Positions 1-9,686 of a DNA stretch of 64,000 nucleotides are shown piece by piece. The notes under the pieces are model-generated. The model had not been told where the DNA came from. It made no database searches and saw nothing but the letters and a program-made list of their open reading frames with translations. The stretch's first letter is position 1. The number at the start of each line of letters is the position of its first letter. The DNA is from Photobacterium chitinilyticum (GTDB lineage: Bacteria; Pseudomonadota; Gammaproteobacteria; Enterobacterales; Vibrionaceae): NCBI RefSeq assembly GCF_004104355.1, contig NZ_RJLM01000001.1, positions 662,711-726,710 of the forward strand, read 5' to 3'. The position numbers were made by a program, and so were the translations under genes.

Positions 1-736
1 TTGCCCAGTTTGGTAGTGCCGCAACGCCCAATCCAGCCGACACCATTTGTACCAGCATCAAGGTATTGTCCGCTTGCTTCCAGTTCTGAGGCTCTATCTC
101 TGCCGGTTGCAAAAAGTGTTTTACGACATCTAATCGTCCTTTTTGAACCGGGTAGCTGAGCATGGTCTGATCGGCTAGGTCTTCCGGAGATATATAGTCT
201 TTATTAGCCAGTGGTGATTGCGGCGAAACGATCAATCGCATTTCAAAGTCGAACAGTGGCTCGAAATGGACTTCACTACGGGCCTGGATGTCGGAGGTGA
301 TCACGAGATCGAGCTCACCGGCACTCAACGCCGGCAGCGGCTCGAAACCGAAACCAGAAGAAAAATCCAATGTCACGCTAGGCCAATGGATCTGATATTC
401 CTTCAGAGCAGGCATTAACCATTGGAAGCAGGAATGGCATTCGATGGCCATATGTAAGCGACCATGGGCATCTTCTTTCAAACTGGCAAGCTCATGTTCG
501 GCCTTAGAAATACGAGGGATCAAGTCGTCTGCCAACCGGAGGAGAATCTCGCCCTCGGCGGTGAATTTTACCGGTCGGGTTTTTCTTAAAAATAGCTGGC
601 CGCCAAGCCGCTGCTCTAGATCTTTCAACTGGTGGGATAGGGCGGATTGTGTCAGGCATAGGGTGTTGGCTGTTGCTGTCAGCGAGCCGGTATCCCGTAG
701 TACCGATAATGTTCTTAGGTGTTTAATTTCAATCAT
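1..736 (-). CDS. metR: MetR, LysR-type activator of methionine genes (3' end cut off)
   Basis: The minus strand reads MIEIKHLRTLSVLRDTG from an ATG at 736, then a helix-turn-helix with TQSALSHQLKDLEQRLG. This matches the N-terminus of MetR, the homocysteine-responsive LysR activator of metE and metH. The frame stays open for 245 codons to the window edge; family members are near 300 residues, so roughly the last 55 residues lie outside. The gene is divergent from metE across 274 bp, the classic metR-metE arrangement. Regulation is probably mutual: MetR activates metE, and MetJ represses both through the box array in the shared intergenic region. Identification is firm from sequence pattern plus context. 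Confidence 0.93.
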   Translation of the reverse strand, partial: MIEIKHLRTLSVLRDTGSLTATANTLCLTQSALSHQLKDLEQRLGGQLFLRKTRPVKFTAEGEILLRLADDLIPRISKAEHELASLKEDAHGRLHMAIECHSCFQWLMPALKEYQIHWPSVTLDFSSGFGFEPLPALSAGELDLVITSDIQARSEVHFEPLFDFEMRLIVSPQSPLANKDYISPEDLADQTMLSYPVQKGRLDVVKHFLQPAEIEPQNWKQADNTLMLVQMVSAGLGVAALPNWA

Positions 737-849
737 GGCTTCTTTTACCGTCCCTGTCGCAAAATACTCATCCTTTTTATCCATTGAAATACAGCCAATT
801 TCAGATAGCTGCCGGATGAGTTGATAACGCCAATGTACCTGCTAACTTA

Positions 850-873
850 AGCGGTGTAAACATCTAGACGTCT
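850..873. promoter_or_regulatory. Candidate MetJ operator (tandem met boxes)
   Basis: A perfect met box AGACGTCT lies at 866-873. The adjoining 8-mer at 858-865 (AAACATCT) matches 6 of 8 positions and the one at 850-857 (AGCGGTGT) matches 5 of 8. MetJ binds tandem 8-bp boxes cooperatively, so three in-phase boxes between metR and metE fit S-adenosylmethionine-dependent repression. Binding is inferred. Confidence 0.72.
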
Positions 874-890
874 AAATGAAGTGTGATGAA

Positions 891-903
891 TGAGAACTTT
901 TCA
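891..903. promoter_or_regulatory. Candidate MetR binding site
   Basis: TGAGAACTTTTCA fits the MetR pattern TGAA-N5-TTCA with one mismatch. It lies 18 bases from the met boxes and 108 bases upstream of the metE start, a plausible activator position. Confidence 0.45.
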
Positions 904-1010
904 TTATTAATTTTTCTCATAATCAATGTGAATGATAAGAAATTGTTCATGTTTATCGGTTAAGCCATTGTTTAGTCATCGACAGTTACCAGCATGAGAG
1001 AGACTGCAAA

Positions 1011-3347
1011 ATGACAACGAATTCTAATAAAACATTGGCCTCGAATAAAACTTCGACCTTAGATAAAACAACGACCCACATTCTTGGTTATCCACGTGTA
1101 GGCAGCCAGCGAGAGCTGAAATTTGCCCAGGAAAAATACTGGCGAGGCGAAATCGAGCAGAACGAGCTAAAAGAAGTCGGCAGTTTGCTGCGCCACCGCC
1201 ACTGGGGCGATCAGGTCGGTGCTGGTTTGGACTATGTTTCAGTAGGAGATTTTGCTTGGTACGATCATGTACTGAGCACCAGTATGCTGTTGGGCCACAT
1301 TCCTAAGCGCCATAATAACGGCTTTCCTGATCTCGATACCTTATTCCGTGTTGCCCGTGGCAAGGCTCCGACAGGGTGTGCTTGTGCTGCCTCGGACATG
1401 ACTAAGTGGTTTAACACCAACTATCATTACATCGTGCCGGAATTTAGTGCCGATGATCAGTTCAATATTAGTTGGCTGCAGTTATTCGAGGAAGTGGCAG
1501 AAGCTAAAAAATCTGGTCATGAGGTGAAACCTGTATTACTTGGGCCTATATCTTATCTGTGGCTTGGTAAAGAAAAAGATGCTGGTTTCGACCGTCTGTC
1601 ATTACTGCCTCGATTGTTGACAGCCTACCAGCAGATCCTCGGCAAGCTGGCTGGACTTGGCGTTGAATGGGTGCAAATTGATGAGCCGGTATTAACCCTA
1701 GAGTTGCCGAAGGAGTGGGCTGAGTCATTCAAGCTGGCTTACCAAGTGTTAAATGGCAGTACGAAGTTACTGCTGACCACGTACTTTGACAACATTACTC
1801 ACCATTTGGAAAAAATTGTCTCGCTGAAAGTGGATGGTTTGCACATTGACCTGTCAGCTTCGCCTGAGCAGCTGAGTGATGTAGTGGCTGCTTTGCCTCA
1901 AGATTGGGTACTTTCAGCCGGCGTCATTAATGGTCGTAATGTGTGGCGTGCTGATCTGGCTCAGCTACTGACTACCTTGCAACCCGTTAAGGAGCAACTA
2001 GGATCTCGTCTGTGGTTGGCGAGTTCTTGTTCTCTCCTGCATAGCCCGATTGATTTGGATTTGGAAACTGAGATCAAGCCCGAGGTACGTCAGTGGTTGT
2101 CATTTGCCAAGCAAAAATGCCGTGAAGTGACCTTGCTTGCTCAGGCTCTTGATGGCAGCGAATTAGCTCTGCAGGAGTGCCTGCACTACAGCGCGCCGAT
2201 TAAGGCCCGTGCAACAAGTAAGTTGGTGAACAATGCTGAAGTGCGCCAGCGTACCCTGGCAATTACGCCTGCATTGGCAGAGAGAAAGGCTCCATACGCC
2301 GAGCGAGCAAGACAGCAACGCGCTGCACTTAATTTGCCACTGCTACCAACGACGACGATTGGCTCGTTCCCGCAGACCAATGAGATCCGTGCCCAGCGAC
2401 GAGATTTTAAGGCTGGCCGACTAACAGAAGCCGAATACAATACGGCGCTTCAAGGCCATATCGCCGATGCGATTGAGCGTCAGCAAAAACTTGATCTTGA
2501 TGTTTTGGTTCATGGTGAAGCTGAACGTAACGACATGGTGGAATATTTTGCCGAGTTATTGGAAGGTTTTGCGGTAACTCGTTTTGGCTGGGTACAAAGT
2601 TATGGTTCTCGCTGTGTTAAACCGGCGGTGATTGTTTCTGATATCTACCGGGCCAAACCAATGACAGTAGACTGGACAAGCTATGCCCAGTCACTGACGA
2701 AGAAACTGGTGAAGGGCATGCTAACCGGGCCGGTTACTATCCTCGGTTGGACCTTCCCGCGTGAAGACTTGACTCGTGAAGAAGTGGCGAACCAGATTGC
2801 ACTGGCACTGCGAGATGAAGTTACCGATCTTCAATCTGCTGGCATTAAGGTTATTCAAATAGATGAGCCTGCTATTCGCGAAGGTCTGCCACTTAAAGCG
2901 TCGCAGTGGCAGGCGTATCTGAAATGGGCGGTGAATGCGTTTAAGATCTCAGCAGCCAGTGCTGATCCGCAAACCCAGATCCATACCCACATGTGTTATA
3001 GCGAGTTCAACGACATTATAGAATCTGTTGCTGCGCTGGATGCCGATGTGATCACCATCGAAACGTCGCGTTCGGATATGGAGCTGCTGAAAGCGTTTGA
3101 AGAGTTTGACTATCCGAATGAGATAGGCCCGGGTGTGTACGATATCCACTCGCCGAATATCCCGGATGTCGAGCATATTACTCAGCTGGTAGAAAAAGCC
3201 GAAACACTCATTCCTACAGAACGCTTGTGGATTAACCCAGACTGCGGATTAAAAACCCGTAACTGGGAAGAAACTGAAGCAGCATTACGCAGTTTGGTGG
3301 CGGCGGCTAAGGCGCTCAGAGAACAATGGCAGGCGAAAGCGGTTTAG
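1011..3347 (+). CDS. metE: Cobalamin-independent methionine synthase
   Basis: The 778-residue protein transfers the methyl group of 5-methyltetrahydrofolate (triglutamate) to homocysteine, the last step of methionine synthesis, in the cytosol without vitamin B12. The N-terminal barrel carries [15 protein letters not shown] near residue 25. The C-terminal barrel begins near [12 protein letters not shown] and carries the zinc/homocysteine ligands: the His and Cys of [12 protein letters not shown] near residue 660 and the Cys of [12 protein letters not shown] near 742. Length is typical (E. coli 753) with about 20 extra Ser/Thr/Lys-rich residues at the N-terminus. The start ATG follows GAGAGAC closely. 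It is expressed from the divergent metR-metE region and ends at a strong bidirectional hairpin. Confidence 0.98.
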   Translation: MTTNSNKTLASNKTSTLDKTTTHILGYPRVGSQRELKFAQEKYWRGEIEQNELKEVGSLLRHRHWGDQVGAGLDYVSVGDFAWYDHVLSTSMLLGHIPKRHNNGFPDLDTLFRVARGKAPTGCACAASDMTKWFNTNYHYIVPEFSADDQFNISWLQLFEEVAEAKKSGHEVKPVLLGPISYLWLGKEKDAGFDRLSLLPRLLTAYQQILGKLAGLGVEWVQIDEPVLTLELPKEWAESFKLAYQVLNGSTKLLLTTYFDNITHHLEKIVSLKVDGLHIDLSASPEQLSDVVAALPQDWVLSAGVINGRNVWRADLAQLLTTLQPVKEQLGSRLWLASSCSLLHSPIDLDLETEIKPEVRQWLSFAKQKCREVTLLAQALDGSELALQECLHYSAPIKARATSKLVNNAEVRQRTLAITPALAERKAPYAERARQQRAALNLPLLPTTTIGSFPQTNEIRAQRRDFKAGRLTEAEYNTALQGHIADAIERQQKLDLDVLVHGEAERNDMVEYFAELLEGFAVTRFGWVQSYGSRCVKPAVIVSDIYRAKPMTVDWTSYAQSLTKKLVKGMLTGPVTILGWTFPREDLTREEVANQIALALRDEVTDLQSAGIKVIQIDEPAIREGLPLKASQWQAYLKWAVNAFKISAASADPQTQIHTHMCYSEFNDIIESVAALDADVITIETSRSDMELLKAFEEFDYPNEIGPGVYDIHSPNIPDVEHITQLVEKAETLIPTERLWINPDCGLKTRNWEETEAALRSLVAAAKALREQWQAKAV

Positions 3348-3360
3348 CCTGTCTGTAATT

Positions 3361-3387
3361 AAAAAAGAGCGCAATTTGCGCTCTTTT
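3361..3387 (+). terminator. Bidirectional intrinsic terminator after metE
   Basis: Arms GAGCGCA (3367-3373) and TGCGCTC (3377-3383) are flanked by six A on the left and four T on the right. It can end metE and the convergent lipoprotein gene, whose stop is at 3393. Confidence 0.88.
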
Positions 3388-3392
3388 CTCTG

Positions 3393-3830
3393 TTATTGGG
3401 TTTCTGTACGTTTAAAAGTGAGAGTATGGTCAGCATTTGTAAGCGTCAGCTCATTGCCGGTAATGTTGGCATCGCTCCATTCCATTAGGGTGCTGCTCAT
3501 TACCCGTTCCATTTCCATCGCTGGCTCTGGGCAGGCCATCATAGTCATCCCCATTTTTTCTACGCGTAGCTTACCGTCTTTTAGTTCTGCCTGACCAAAG
3601 TAACGGTTGCAGCCAGAATGACCATTGGCAGAAAAGTCAGTGCTTAGCTCAAGGTTTGGCGCTTTGAACGGCTCCGGTAAATCAACGGTTTTGTTATCGA
3701 CTTTGGTTAATACCCAGTTATGGGTTGCCAGATCGGCTTCGGCGATGACCTGTGAAGTGCTGCTATTGTTGGCAGCACAAGCTGCAAGAATAACGGGTAA
3801 GGCTAAAATTGTTAAAAAACGCTTTCTCAT
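3393..3830 (-). CDS. META-domain (HslJ-like) lipoprotein
   Basis: The 145-residue protein starts MRKRFLTILALPVILAAC, a signal peptide with a lipobox (LAAC) and acylated Cys near residue 18. The rest fits the META domain: a WVLTKVDN strand near residue 40, FSANGHSGCNRYFG near 70, and MGMTMMACPEPAMEMERVM near 95. The conserved GCNRY and MTxMACP stretches are diagnostic of HslJ/META proteins, which sit in the envelope and have been linked to heat shock and novobiocin tolerance in E. coli. The gene stands alone, convergent to metE and sharing its terminator. Cellular role is not predictable from sequence. Confidence 0.85.
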   Translation of the reverse strand: MRKRFLTILALPVILAACAANNSSTSQVIAEADLATHNWVLTKVDNKTVDLPEPFKAPNLELSTDFSANGHSGCNRYFGQAELKDGKLRVEKMGMTMMACPEPAMEMERVMSSTLMEWSDANITGNELTLTNADHTLTFKRTETQ

Positions 3831-4187
3831 AATATGGTTCCCGGAGTTTATTTATTATACTGCGCCCATTCGAACATAAGTTTCCTGAATATTAGGTTAA
3901 TCGCTTATATTACCGATTGTACGCCGTTTATTATTGTTGTGACTTTAATAACGAGCAAGAGTTCATCTTCGTGAACACTTCGTAACATTTATCGATTGAA
4001 AAATAGTGACCTTATGGCTACTCATTAATCTCAGCATGTTATTTATAGACAATAGTTTGCCAAATGTAACCTTGATTTCTGTTAAGGCAATGTCATTTTT
4101 GCGCTTTGTAACAATTAATATATGCCCAATAAGTAGGTGATATTAGTTTGCTTGATAATTGACTGTATGACATTCGGTTTTCATCAA
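3831..4187. other. Intergenic, 357 bp, no gene seen
   Basis: This AT-rich stretch lies between the lipoprotein gene and the 3' end of the mscS-like gene. It must hold the lipoprotein promoter. I see no convincing ORF, RNA or operator. Confidence 0.5.
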
Positions 4188-5807
4188 TTACTCCTTCTTT
4201 TTATCGACCACATGCAGATGCACATCTTGCTGAGGAAAGGGGATGGATAGCCCCTCTTTGTCAAAGCGAATTTTTACTTCACGGGTAATGTCCCAATAGA
4301 CATCCCAGTAGTCTTCTGTTTTCACCCAGGGGCGAACAATGAAGTCGACTGATGAGGTGTTCAGGGTTTGTAACTTGATAGTTTTTTCCGGTGAGCGCAG
4401 TATTGCCGGATGTGCATTAATGATGTCGTTCAGTACCCGCTCGGCGTGTTCGACACTGTCGCTGTAGCCAATTCCGAATACCATATCAACCCGGCGGACA
4501 CGTTCATGGGTGACGTTTTTGATGGTATCGCCCCATATTTTACTGTTAGGAACAATCATGATCTGGTTGTCAAAAGTCTTGATTGTGGTGCTGACCAAGC
4601 TCATATGGCTCACTTTGCCGGAAACGCCACCGGCCTCGACAAAGTCGCCGACGTCAAAAGGCCTATAGATCAATAGCATCATGCCAGAGGCAAAGTTGGA
4701 CAGGGTATCTTGAAGAGCGAAGCCGATGATCACTCCGGCAACCCCGAAACCGGTCAGTATAGGAGCCAAGTTGAGGCCAATTTGCGACAGGGCGATCAGA
4801 AGGCCAATGATGAAGACTCCTTTGCCGCTCATCGAGATAAAGAAGTCCTGCATCAGTTGAGACATTCGCAGGTTAGGTGATGATACCGCCCTGGTCACCA
4901 TTTTCCGTGTGAGCTTTTTTAAGATCCGGAAGATAAAAATAATAAAGGCGAAAATAAACAGCTTGAACAGGACTTGAGGGGTATTGTCGATAAGCCATTG
5001 GACAACGTTTTTTATCCAACTGGAAAATAAGGAAATGAGCACTTTAGGTTTTAGCAGCTCGTCGGTCAGCTCTCCGGTTACTTCGAAAATTTGCTGGGTG
5101 TATTGGGTGGTCTCTATCTCCATTGTGTCGGCCAGCTCGACGAGAAATTTTAGGTTTTCGATATCACTGGCTATATTTCTCTGAGCTAAAAGGTGTTCAA
5201 GCTGAACCGAGGGCTTTTCGCCTTCGGATGCAGTCTTCAATTGTTTGAGCAACAGTGCTTCTTGTTGGTTATTGAAGGAGAGTGAAGCAGACATGAACTC
5301 AAGCCGGTGGCTGATGTCATCAGTGAGAGCGTCAGCACTACTGGGATCCGGAGAGTCAAGTAGTTCAAGCCATTCGTAATTTATCCACTGCTCAGCCAGC
5401 AATCGGGTATAGAATCGGCGGGCATCATCGAGTGTATTTTGTACCGATAACTTTTCTTCCTGTACTGCCTCGTCGAGCATTATTTCTTCAGCAGTAATTT
5501 TTTCCTCAAGAAACTCAGAGGCCTGTGAAATGAAAATGACCTGCTGATTTACGTATTTCAGCAGTACTGTAACGGTTTCATCTGTACGGTTGTCGATTAA
5601 GCTCTTGATGACGCTGCGTAGTTCGTCATTTTTGTTGAGCAGTTGCATTTCAACAACACTTCTTGCTGAGCCAGTTTTGGTGAGAGACTCCTGGTGGAGT
5701 GCGGCTATCTCCTTTTCGAGTGATGCTAGTTGTTGTGTTTGTTCTTTATGTTGTTCAGCCACCACGACAGATGAGATGAATAACAGGATGATCATCAGTA
5801 TGCGCAT
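4188..5807 (-). CDS. MscS-family mechanosensitive channel with periplasmic coiled-coil domain
   Basis: About 539 residues, much longer than E. coli MscS (286). A signal peptide (MRILMIILLFISSVVVAEQ) is followed by some 240 mostly helical, Glu/Gln/Leu-rich residues, then membrane segments near residues 270-390. The pore-lining and beta region includes GVAGVIIGFALQDTLSNFASGMMLLIYRPFDVGDFV, and the cytoplasmic alpha/beta domain ends DVHLHVVDKKKE. The family releases solutes on hypo-osmotic shock. The N-terminal domain recalls MscK- or YbdG-like extensions, but I cannot assign a subtype. A GTG at 5819 would add four residues; I chose the ATG because it starts the signal peptide, although no strong ribosome binding site decides it. 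Monocistronic. Confidence 0.9.
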   Translation of the reverse strand: MRILMIILLFISSVVVAEQHKEQTQQLASLEKEIAALHQESLTKTGSARSVVEMQLLNKNDELRSVIKSLIDNRTDETVTVLLKYVNQQVIFISQASEFLEEKITAEEIMLDEAVQEEKLSVQNTLDDARRFYTRLLAEQWINYEWLELLDSPDPSSADALTDDISHRLEFMSASLSFNNQQEALLLKQLKTASEGEKPSVQLEHLLAQRNIASDIENLKFLVELADTMEIETTQYTQQIFEVTGELTDELLKPKVLISLFSSWIKNVVQWLIDNTPQVLFKLFIFAFIIFIFRILKKLTRKMVTRAVSSPNLRMSQLMQDFFISMSGKGVFIIGLLIALSQIGLNLAPILTGFGVAGVIIGFALQDTLSNFASGMMLLIYRPFDVGDFVEAGGVSGKVSHMSLVSTTIKTFDNQIMIVPNSKIWGDTIKNVTHERVRRVDMVFGIGYSDSVEHAERVLNDIINAHPAILRSPEKTIKLQTLNTSSVDFIVRPWVKTEDYWDVYWDITREVKIRFDKEGLSIPFPQQDVHLHVVDKKKE

Positions 5808-5890
5808 GTTACTGTTCACTCTTGCTACCTGATTTATAAAAGAGGTTAATCAGGCCAAGAGCCGAAACTGTTGAGGCATGATACCCAATA

Positions 5891-6268
5891 TCAGATTATG
5901 TCTTGTTGACATAAAAACTGGTGCTGGGGAAGCTGCCAGCACCAGTCTGGCATGTAATTCTCCTGATTAAGGATAACCGTCATAGGTTGGTGGCGGAGGC
6001 TCAAAATGTAGATTAGATCATTATAATGCTGGCGGTCGCAGATGAGAGTGTCACAGGCAGAAACCGCAATGGTCTCGGCCATGAGTTGTTGTTCGGCCCC
6101 TTTTGTTTTGCAGAACGACATGAGGTTTTGGTTCTGGCAGCATGAGATGAGCTGTTTGGCAAGAGATGTTGATGACTGTAGGATGCCGACTAACCTAGGC
6201 TGCTTCTCAAGTTTGGTTAGTAGGTTAATCCATGTCGTTGCCTGCTTGAACTCTTTACATCTCTGCAT
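5891..6268 (-). CDS. Hypothetical protein, 125 aa
   Basis: I do not recognise this protein. It starts MQRCKEFKQATTWINLLTKLEKQP and has a SulA- or RecA-like alpha/beta feel: helix, then RLVGILQSS, AETIAVSACDTLICDR and LRHQPMTVILNQ strands. There are six Cys and three Trp but no recognisable motif, signal peptide or membrane segment. Support for a real gene: AGGGTGA sits 5-6 bases before the ATG, the frame is unbroken, and composition is protein-like on this strand only. It lies between the mscS-like gene and the RND operon, all on the minus strand, but after the RND terminator, so it probably has its own promoter. Confidence 0.55.
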   Translation of the reverse strand: MQRCKEFKQATTWINLLTKLEKQPRLVGILQSSTSLAKQLISCCQNQNLMSFCKTKGAEQQLMAETIAVSACDTLICDRQHYNDLIYILSLRHQPMTVILNQENYMPDWCWQLPQHQFLCQQDII

Positions 6269-6410
6269 AACATCACCCTATAATTCAGCGAAAATAAAAG
6301 TCGTCCATGTGCATGTTAAAAATAGTCAATAATGATGACTTTGAAAACAGTGTTTTTATATTAGGGATGCGTTTTAGGAATAATGTCAGCATAAGGTCAA
6401 ATGATGGGAC

Positions 6411-6584
6411 TAAAAAAGCCCATACACTCTTTACTCGAAGGAGTAAGAGGTATGGGCAAAGTCGCGAGAGTAATGAACCCAAGTAAACGAGTGGCTTGGG
6501 TGTAAAGCGTGTTAAATGAACACACAAGTTAGTACTTTTTTACAGTGCTATTCACCGTACTCTTTAGCGCACTATTTGCATAAA
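6411..6584 (-). ncRNA. Structured 3' UTR of the RND operon, possible 3'-derived sRNA
   Basis: The 174 bases after the RND stop hold no gene but at least three minus-strand stem-loops: a small GTGTT/AACAC hairpin near 6510-6523, ACCCAAG (6477-6483) with CTTGGGT (6495-6501), and the long terminator stem at 6418-6457. 3' UTRs that end in an intrinsic terminator are a known source of RNase E-processed, Hfq-bound sRNAs in Vibrio. That this one is processed is inference; an ORF of 80 codons on this strand overlaps it but looks spurious. Confidence 0.35.
6412..6457 (-). terminator. Intrinsic terminator of the RND efflux operon
   Basis: On the minus strand a long stem closes with GCCCATAC and GTATGGGC (plus-strand arms 6418-6425 and 6450-6457). 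An inner CTCTT-TACTC/GAGTA-AGAG helix continues it with small bulges, and six T follow. Confidence 0.88.
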
Positions 6585-9500
6585 TTATGCGGTGGCTGGA
6601 TTCTCCTGAACTGATTGTGTCGTCTCAGTTGGAATGCGGAATATCAGGGTATAGCTGACGGGCAGCACAACCAGTGTCAGTAGCGTAGCAAATCCTAAGC
6701 CGAAGATGATCGTTACTGCCATCGCCACAAAGAATGGGTCAAACAGAAGCGGGATCATGCCGAGCATGGTGGTAATTGCTGCCATACCAACCGGCCTTAC
6801 ACGGCTGACAGAAGAGTCAAATACTGCGTCGTAGGGGTGTTTTCCTGATTGAATCTCGGCGTTGATTTGATCAACCAAAACAATACCGTTTTTTATGATC
6901 ATGCCGCTTAGGCTAAGCATGCCGAGTATCGCCATAAAGCTCAGTGGTGCATCAAGTAGCAATAGGCCTGATGCTATACCAATAATCGCAAGTGGCACAT
7001 TGAACCAAATTACCAAAGGCTGCCTAACAGAGTTGAACAACACTACCGTGATCAGGAACATTGCCAGATAGCCCAAAGGTAGTGAGCTGAAAATGCTTGC
7101 CTGTGCGTCACGTGATGTCTCGTATTCTCCGCCCCATTCCAAGGTGTATCCATCCGGAAGCTTGATGGCTTCGATTTTGCCCCGTATTTTCCGGTGAACT
7201 GAATCGGCCGTTTCGCCGCTTCCAAGAATCGGGTCGGCTAATACAGTCAGCATCCGCTTACGGTCACGACGCATGATGATAGGGTTTTCCCATTCGGTAT
7301 CGAACGAAGAAACTAACTGGGTAACAGGAACGAAGGTGTTGTTTTCACCGCTCCAGACTTGCAGCTTCAGTAAGCTGTTTGCATCGAGTCGCTCCTGCTC
7401 GGGTGCTCGGGCCAGTATCGGCATTAGATGCGATTGCTCACGGTAGGTACCGATAGCTTTGCCGCTGAAGTTGATCAGCAGTGCCGTATCGAGATCTTGC
7501 TTGCTGATCCCGACTTCGCGAGATTGGGCAAAGTTCATCTGCGGTCGAACAACCGTTACCTGATTACGCCAGTTGTGACGGATATTCTCTGCCGTTGGTT
7601 CAGCCAGGAAGATTTGTTCTGCCTGATGGGCGAGCTGACGGAGAATTTTAGGATCTTCACCATAAAAACGTGCTTCAATTTTGGCCGCTGGTGAAGGGCC
7701 GTTCTCTAAGAACTTCACTCTGAACTCGGCTTCTGGGTAGCTTTCGCGAAGGTGCGCTGTTAGCTTCGGCATGTTTGCGTTTTGCGCTTCCAGGCTATCC
7801 ATTTCAATAATGAGCTGGCCATAGGCGTCATAGCCTTTTTCCGGCACATAGGGAAGAACGAATCGCTGCGCCCCTTGACCAATGACCGATGTCAGGTTTT
7901 TCAGTCCCACTTTGTTTTCTTGTTCGTAGTTCAGAATATCGCGCTCGACTGTTGAGACGAAATTTTCCGTACCGCGAATATCTGTTCCTTCCGGAAGCCA
8001 GATATCAACAAAGAAAATCGGAGTACTTGATGGCGGGAAGAACACATTCTTCACATGACCCATGCCGATAATAGCAGCTACGAGCATTGCAATAACCAGA
8101 GTAAGACTGGCAACTCTAAATCGCATTGCTGCCGACAGCAAGCCTCGATAGAGGTTGAAGAACCAGCCTTGATAAAGTTCTTGCGGTTCGCCACTGCTCT
8201 TGCCGTCCTTGAACAACAGGTGACAGAAGAACGGTGTGATAGTGATGGCTGTGATCCAGCTGATAAACAGCGAGATTAACAATACCTGAAATAGAGATGC
8301 ACAAAATTCACCGGTAGCATCTTGAGACAGGCCAATGGGTGCAAAGGCAATGATAGCAATGATCGTCGCACCGAGCAGCGGCCACTGGGTTTGTTTTACC
8401 ACCTGTCCGGCAGCTTCGTAACGCGTTTGGCCTCGCTGGATACCAATTAAGATCCCTTCGGTAACAACAATGGCGTTATCAACCAGCATACCGAGTGCGA
8501 TGATCAGTGCGCCGAGCGAGATGATCTGAAGCTGGATCCCCAGAACATTCATTACGATGAAGGTGCCGAAAATGGTAAGTAACAGCACCGCCCCCATCAA
8601 CAACCCTGAACGTAGTCCCATAAATACCAACAGAACTACAATAACAATCGCGACAGATTCAGCTAGGTTGATTAGAAAGCCAGTGACAGAGACATCAACA
8701 ACAGCACCTTGGTCATAAACGGTATTCAGGTTCATGCCTAACGGCAGCTGTGATTCCAGCTCGGTAATTTTGGCTGAAATAGCGTTGGACACATCAACAA
8801 CGTTGACGCCAGCGGTGAATGAGATCCCCAATGACAGCGCATTATGTCCCATGTTGTGATAAAGCAGGGTTGGCGTTTCTGTTGTTGTTTTATAAACAGT
8901 GGCAATATCACCCAGATAGACCAAGTTGGCACTGCCTGGAGGGCTTACCAGCAAGCGATTCATTTCTGATACGTCATCGAACTCACCGGTTGGGTGAATA
9001 CGGATCCGGCCATCACCTATACGGATCTTACCGGCGTTGGAGACGACGTTCTGGTTTTGGATCTGACTGTAGATGTAGTTCTGGTCAAGCCCCAGTGCAG
9101 AGAGTTTTTGTTGGCTGATTTCAACAACGACTTGTTCTTCTGGTGCGCCTACGACAGAGACCTTCTTGACGCCTTGGATGAGAACCAGCTCACGTCGCAG
9201 ATAATTGGCGTAGTTTTCCAGCTCTCGGTAGCTATAACCCTCGCCCTGAATATTCAGCAAAATGCCAAATACATCAGAAAAGTCGTCAATGATCTGCGGC
9301 TGCATGGTGCCGGGGGGCAAATTGGCGACAGTGTCGTTAACCTTGCGGCGAAGTTCGTCCCAAATTTGTGGAAGCTCACTGGCATCGTACTGCTCTTTCA
9401 TCTCGACTTCGATTTGAGAAAGGCCTGCATTGTTAATCGAGGTAATATGCTTGATCTGGGGCATTTGCTGAATGGCATCTTCAAGCGACAGGGTGACTTC

Positions 9501-9683
9501 TTCTTCGACCTGTTCGGGAGAGGCTCCTGGGTAAGGGGTGATTACCAGAGCATTCTTAAGCGTAAATTCGGGAAACTCTAACTGTCCAAGGCCGGTAAAT
9601 GATACCGCGCCGCCAATCAACATCAGCAGCACGAACATCCAGCTGATTACTTTATTATTAATACTGTAGTGTGCAACATTCAT
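6585..9683 (-). CDS. RND-family efflux pump, inner-membrane permease
   Basis: About 1032 residues with twelve expected membrane segments and two large periplasmic loops, the AcrB-type proton-driven drug exporter. After the first helix comes GLGQLEFPEFTLKNALV and the porter motif PGASPEQVEEEVT. The helix-4 proton relay reads LGMLVDNAIVVTEG: the first Asp is kept, but the second (Asp408 in AcrB) is Asn, a variant I recall from TriC/MexK-like pumps. The helix-10 Lys is present (IIKNGIVLVDQ). The start is taken at ATG 9683, three bases after the adaptor stop and with GAGG upstream, rather than TTG 9686. No outer-membrane channel gene is linked, so a shared TolC is likely. Substrate unknown. Confidence 0.95.
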   Translation of the reverse strand: MNVAHYSINNKVISWMFVLLMLIGGAVSFTGLGQLEFPEFTLKNALVITPYPGASPEQVEEEVTLSLEDAIQQMPQIKHITSINNAGLSQIEVEMKEQYDASELPQIWDELRRKVNDTVANLPPGTMQPQIIDDFSDVFGILLNIQGEGYSYRELENYANYLRRELVLIQGVKKVSVVGAPEEQVVVEISQQKLSALGLDQNYIYSQIQNQNVVSNAGKIRIGDGRIRIHPTGEFDDVSEMNRLLVSPPGSANLVYLGDIATVYKTTTETPTLLYHNMGHNALSLGISFTAGVNVVDVSNAISAKITELESQLPLGMNLNTVYDQGAVVDVSVTGFLINLAESVAIVIVVLLVFMGLRSGLLMGAVLLLTIFGTFIVMNVLGIQLQIISLGALIIALGMLVDNAIVVTEGILIGIQRGQTRYEAAGQVVKQTQWPLLGATIIAIIAFAPIGLSQDATGEFCASLFQVLLISLFISWITAITITPFFCHLLFKDGKSSGEPQELYQGWFFNLYRGLLSAAMRFRVASLTLVIAMLVAAIIGMGHVKNVFFPPSSTPIFFVDIWLPEGTDIRGTENFVSTVERDILNYEQENKVGLKNLTSVIGQGAQRFVLPYVPEKGYDAYGQLIIEMDSLEAQNANMPKLTAHLRESYPEAEFRVKFLENGPSPAAKIEARFYGEDPKILRQLAHQAEQIFLAEPTAENIRHNWRNQVTVVRPQMNFAQSREVGISKQDLDTALLINFSGKAIGTYREQSHLMPILARAPEQERLDANSLLKLQVWSGENNTFVPVTQLVSSFDTEWENPIIMRRDRKRMLTVLADPILGSGETADSVHRKIRGKIEAIKLPDGYTLEWGGEYETSRDAQASIFSSLPLGYLAMFLITVVLFNSVRQPLVIWFNVPLAIIGIASGLLLLDAPLSFMAILGMLSLSGMIIKNGIVLVDQINAEIQSGKHPYDAVFDSSVSRVRPVGMAAITTMLGMIPLLFDPFFVAMAVTIIFGLGFATLLTLVVLPVSYTLIFRIPTETTQSVQENPATA

Positions 9684-9686
9684 CAA

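Noticed and set aside
737-1010. Cobalamin riboswitch controlling metE
   Set aside because: The gap is only 274 bp and has no B12-box-like sequence; MetJ/MetR sites explain the control region.
6285-6527. 80-codon minus-strand frame after the RND operon
   Set aside because: It runs through the intrinsic terminator stem and has no ribosome binding site; composition is typical of chance frames.
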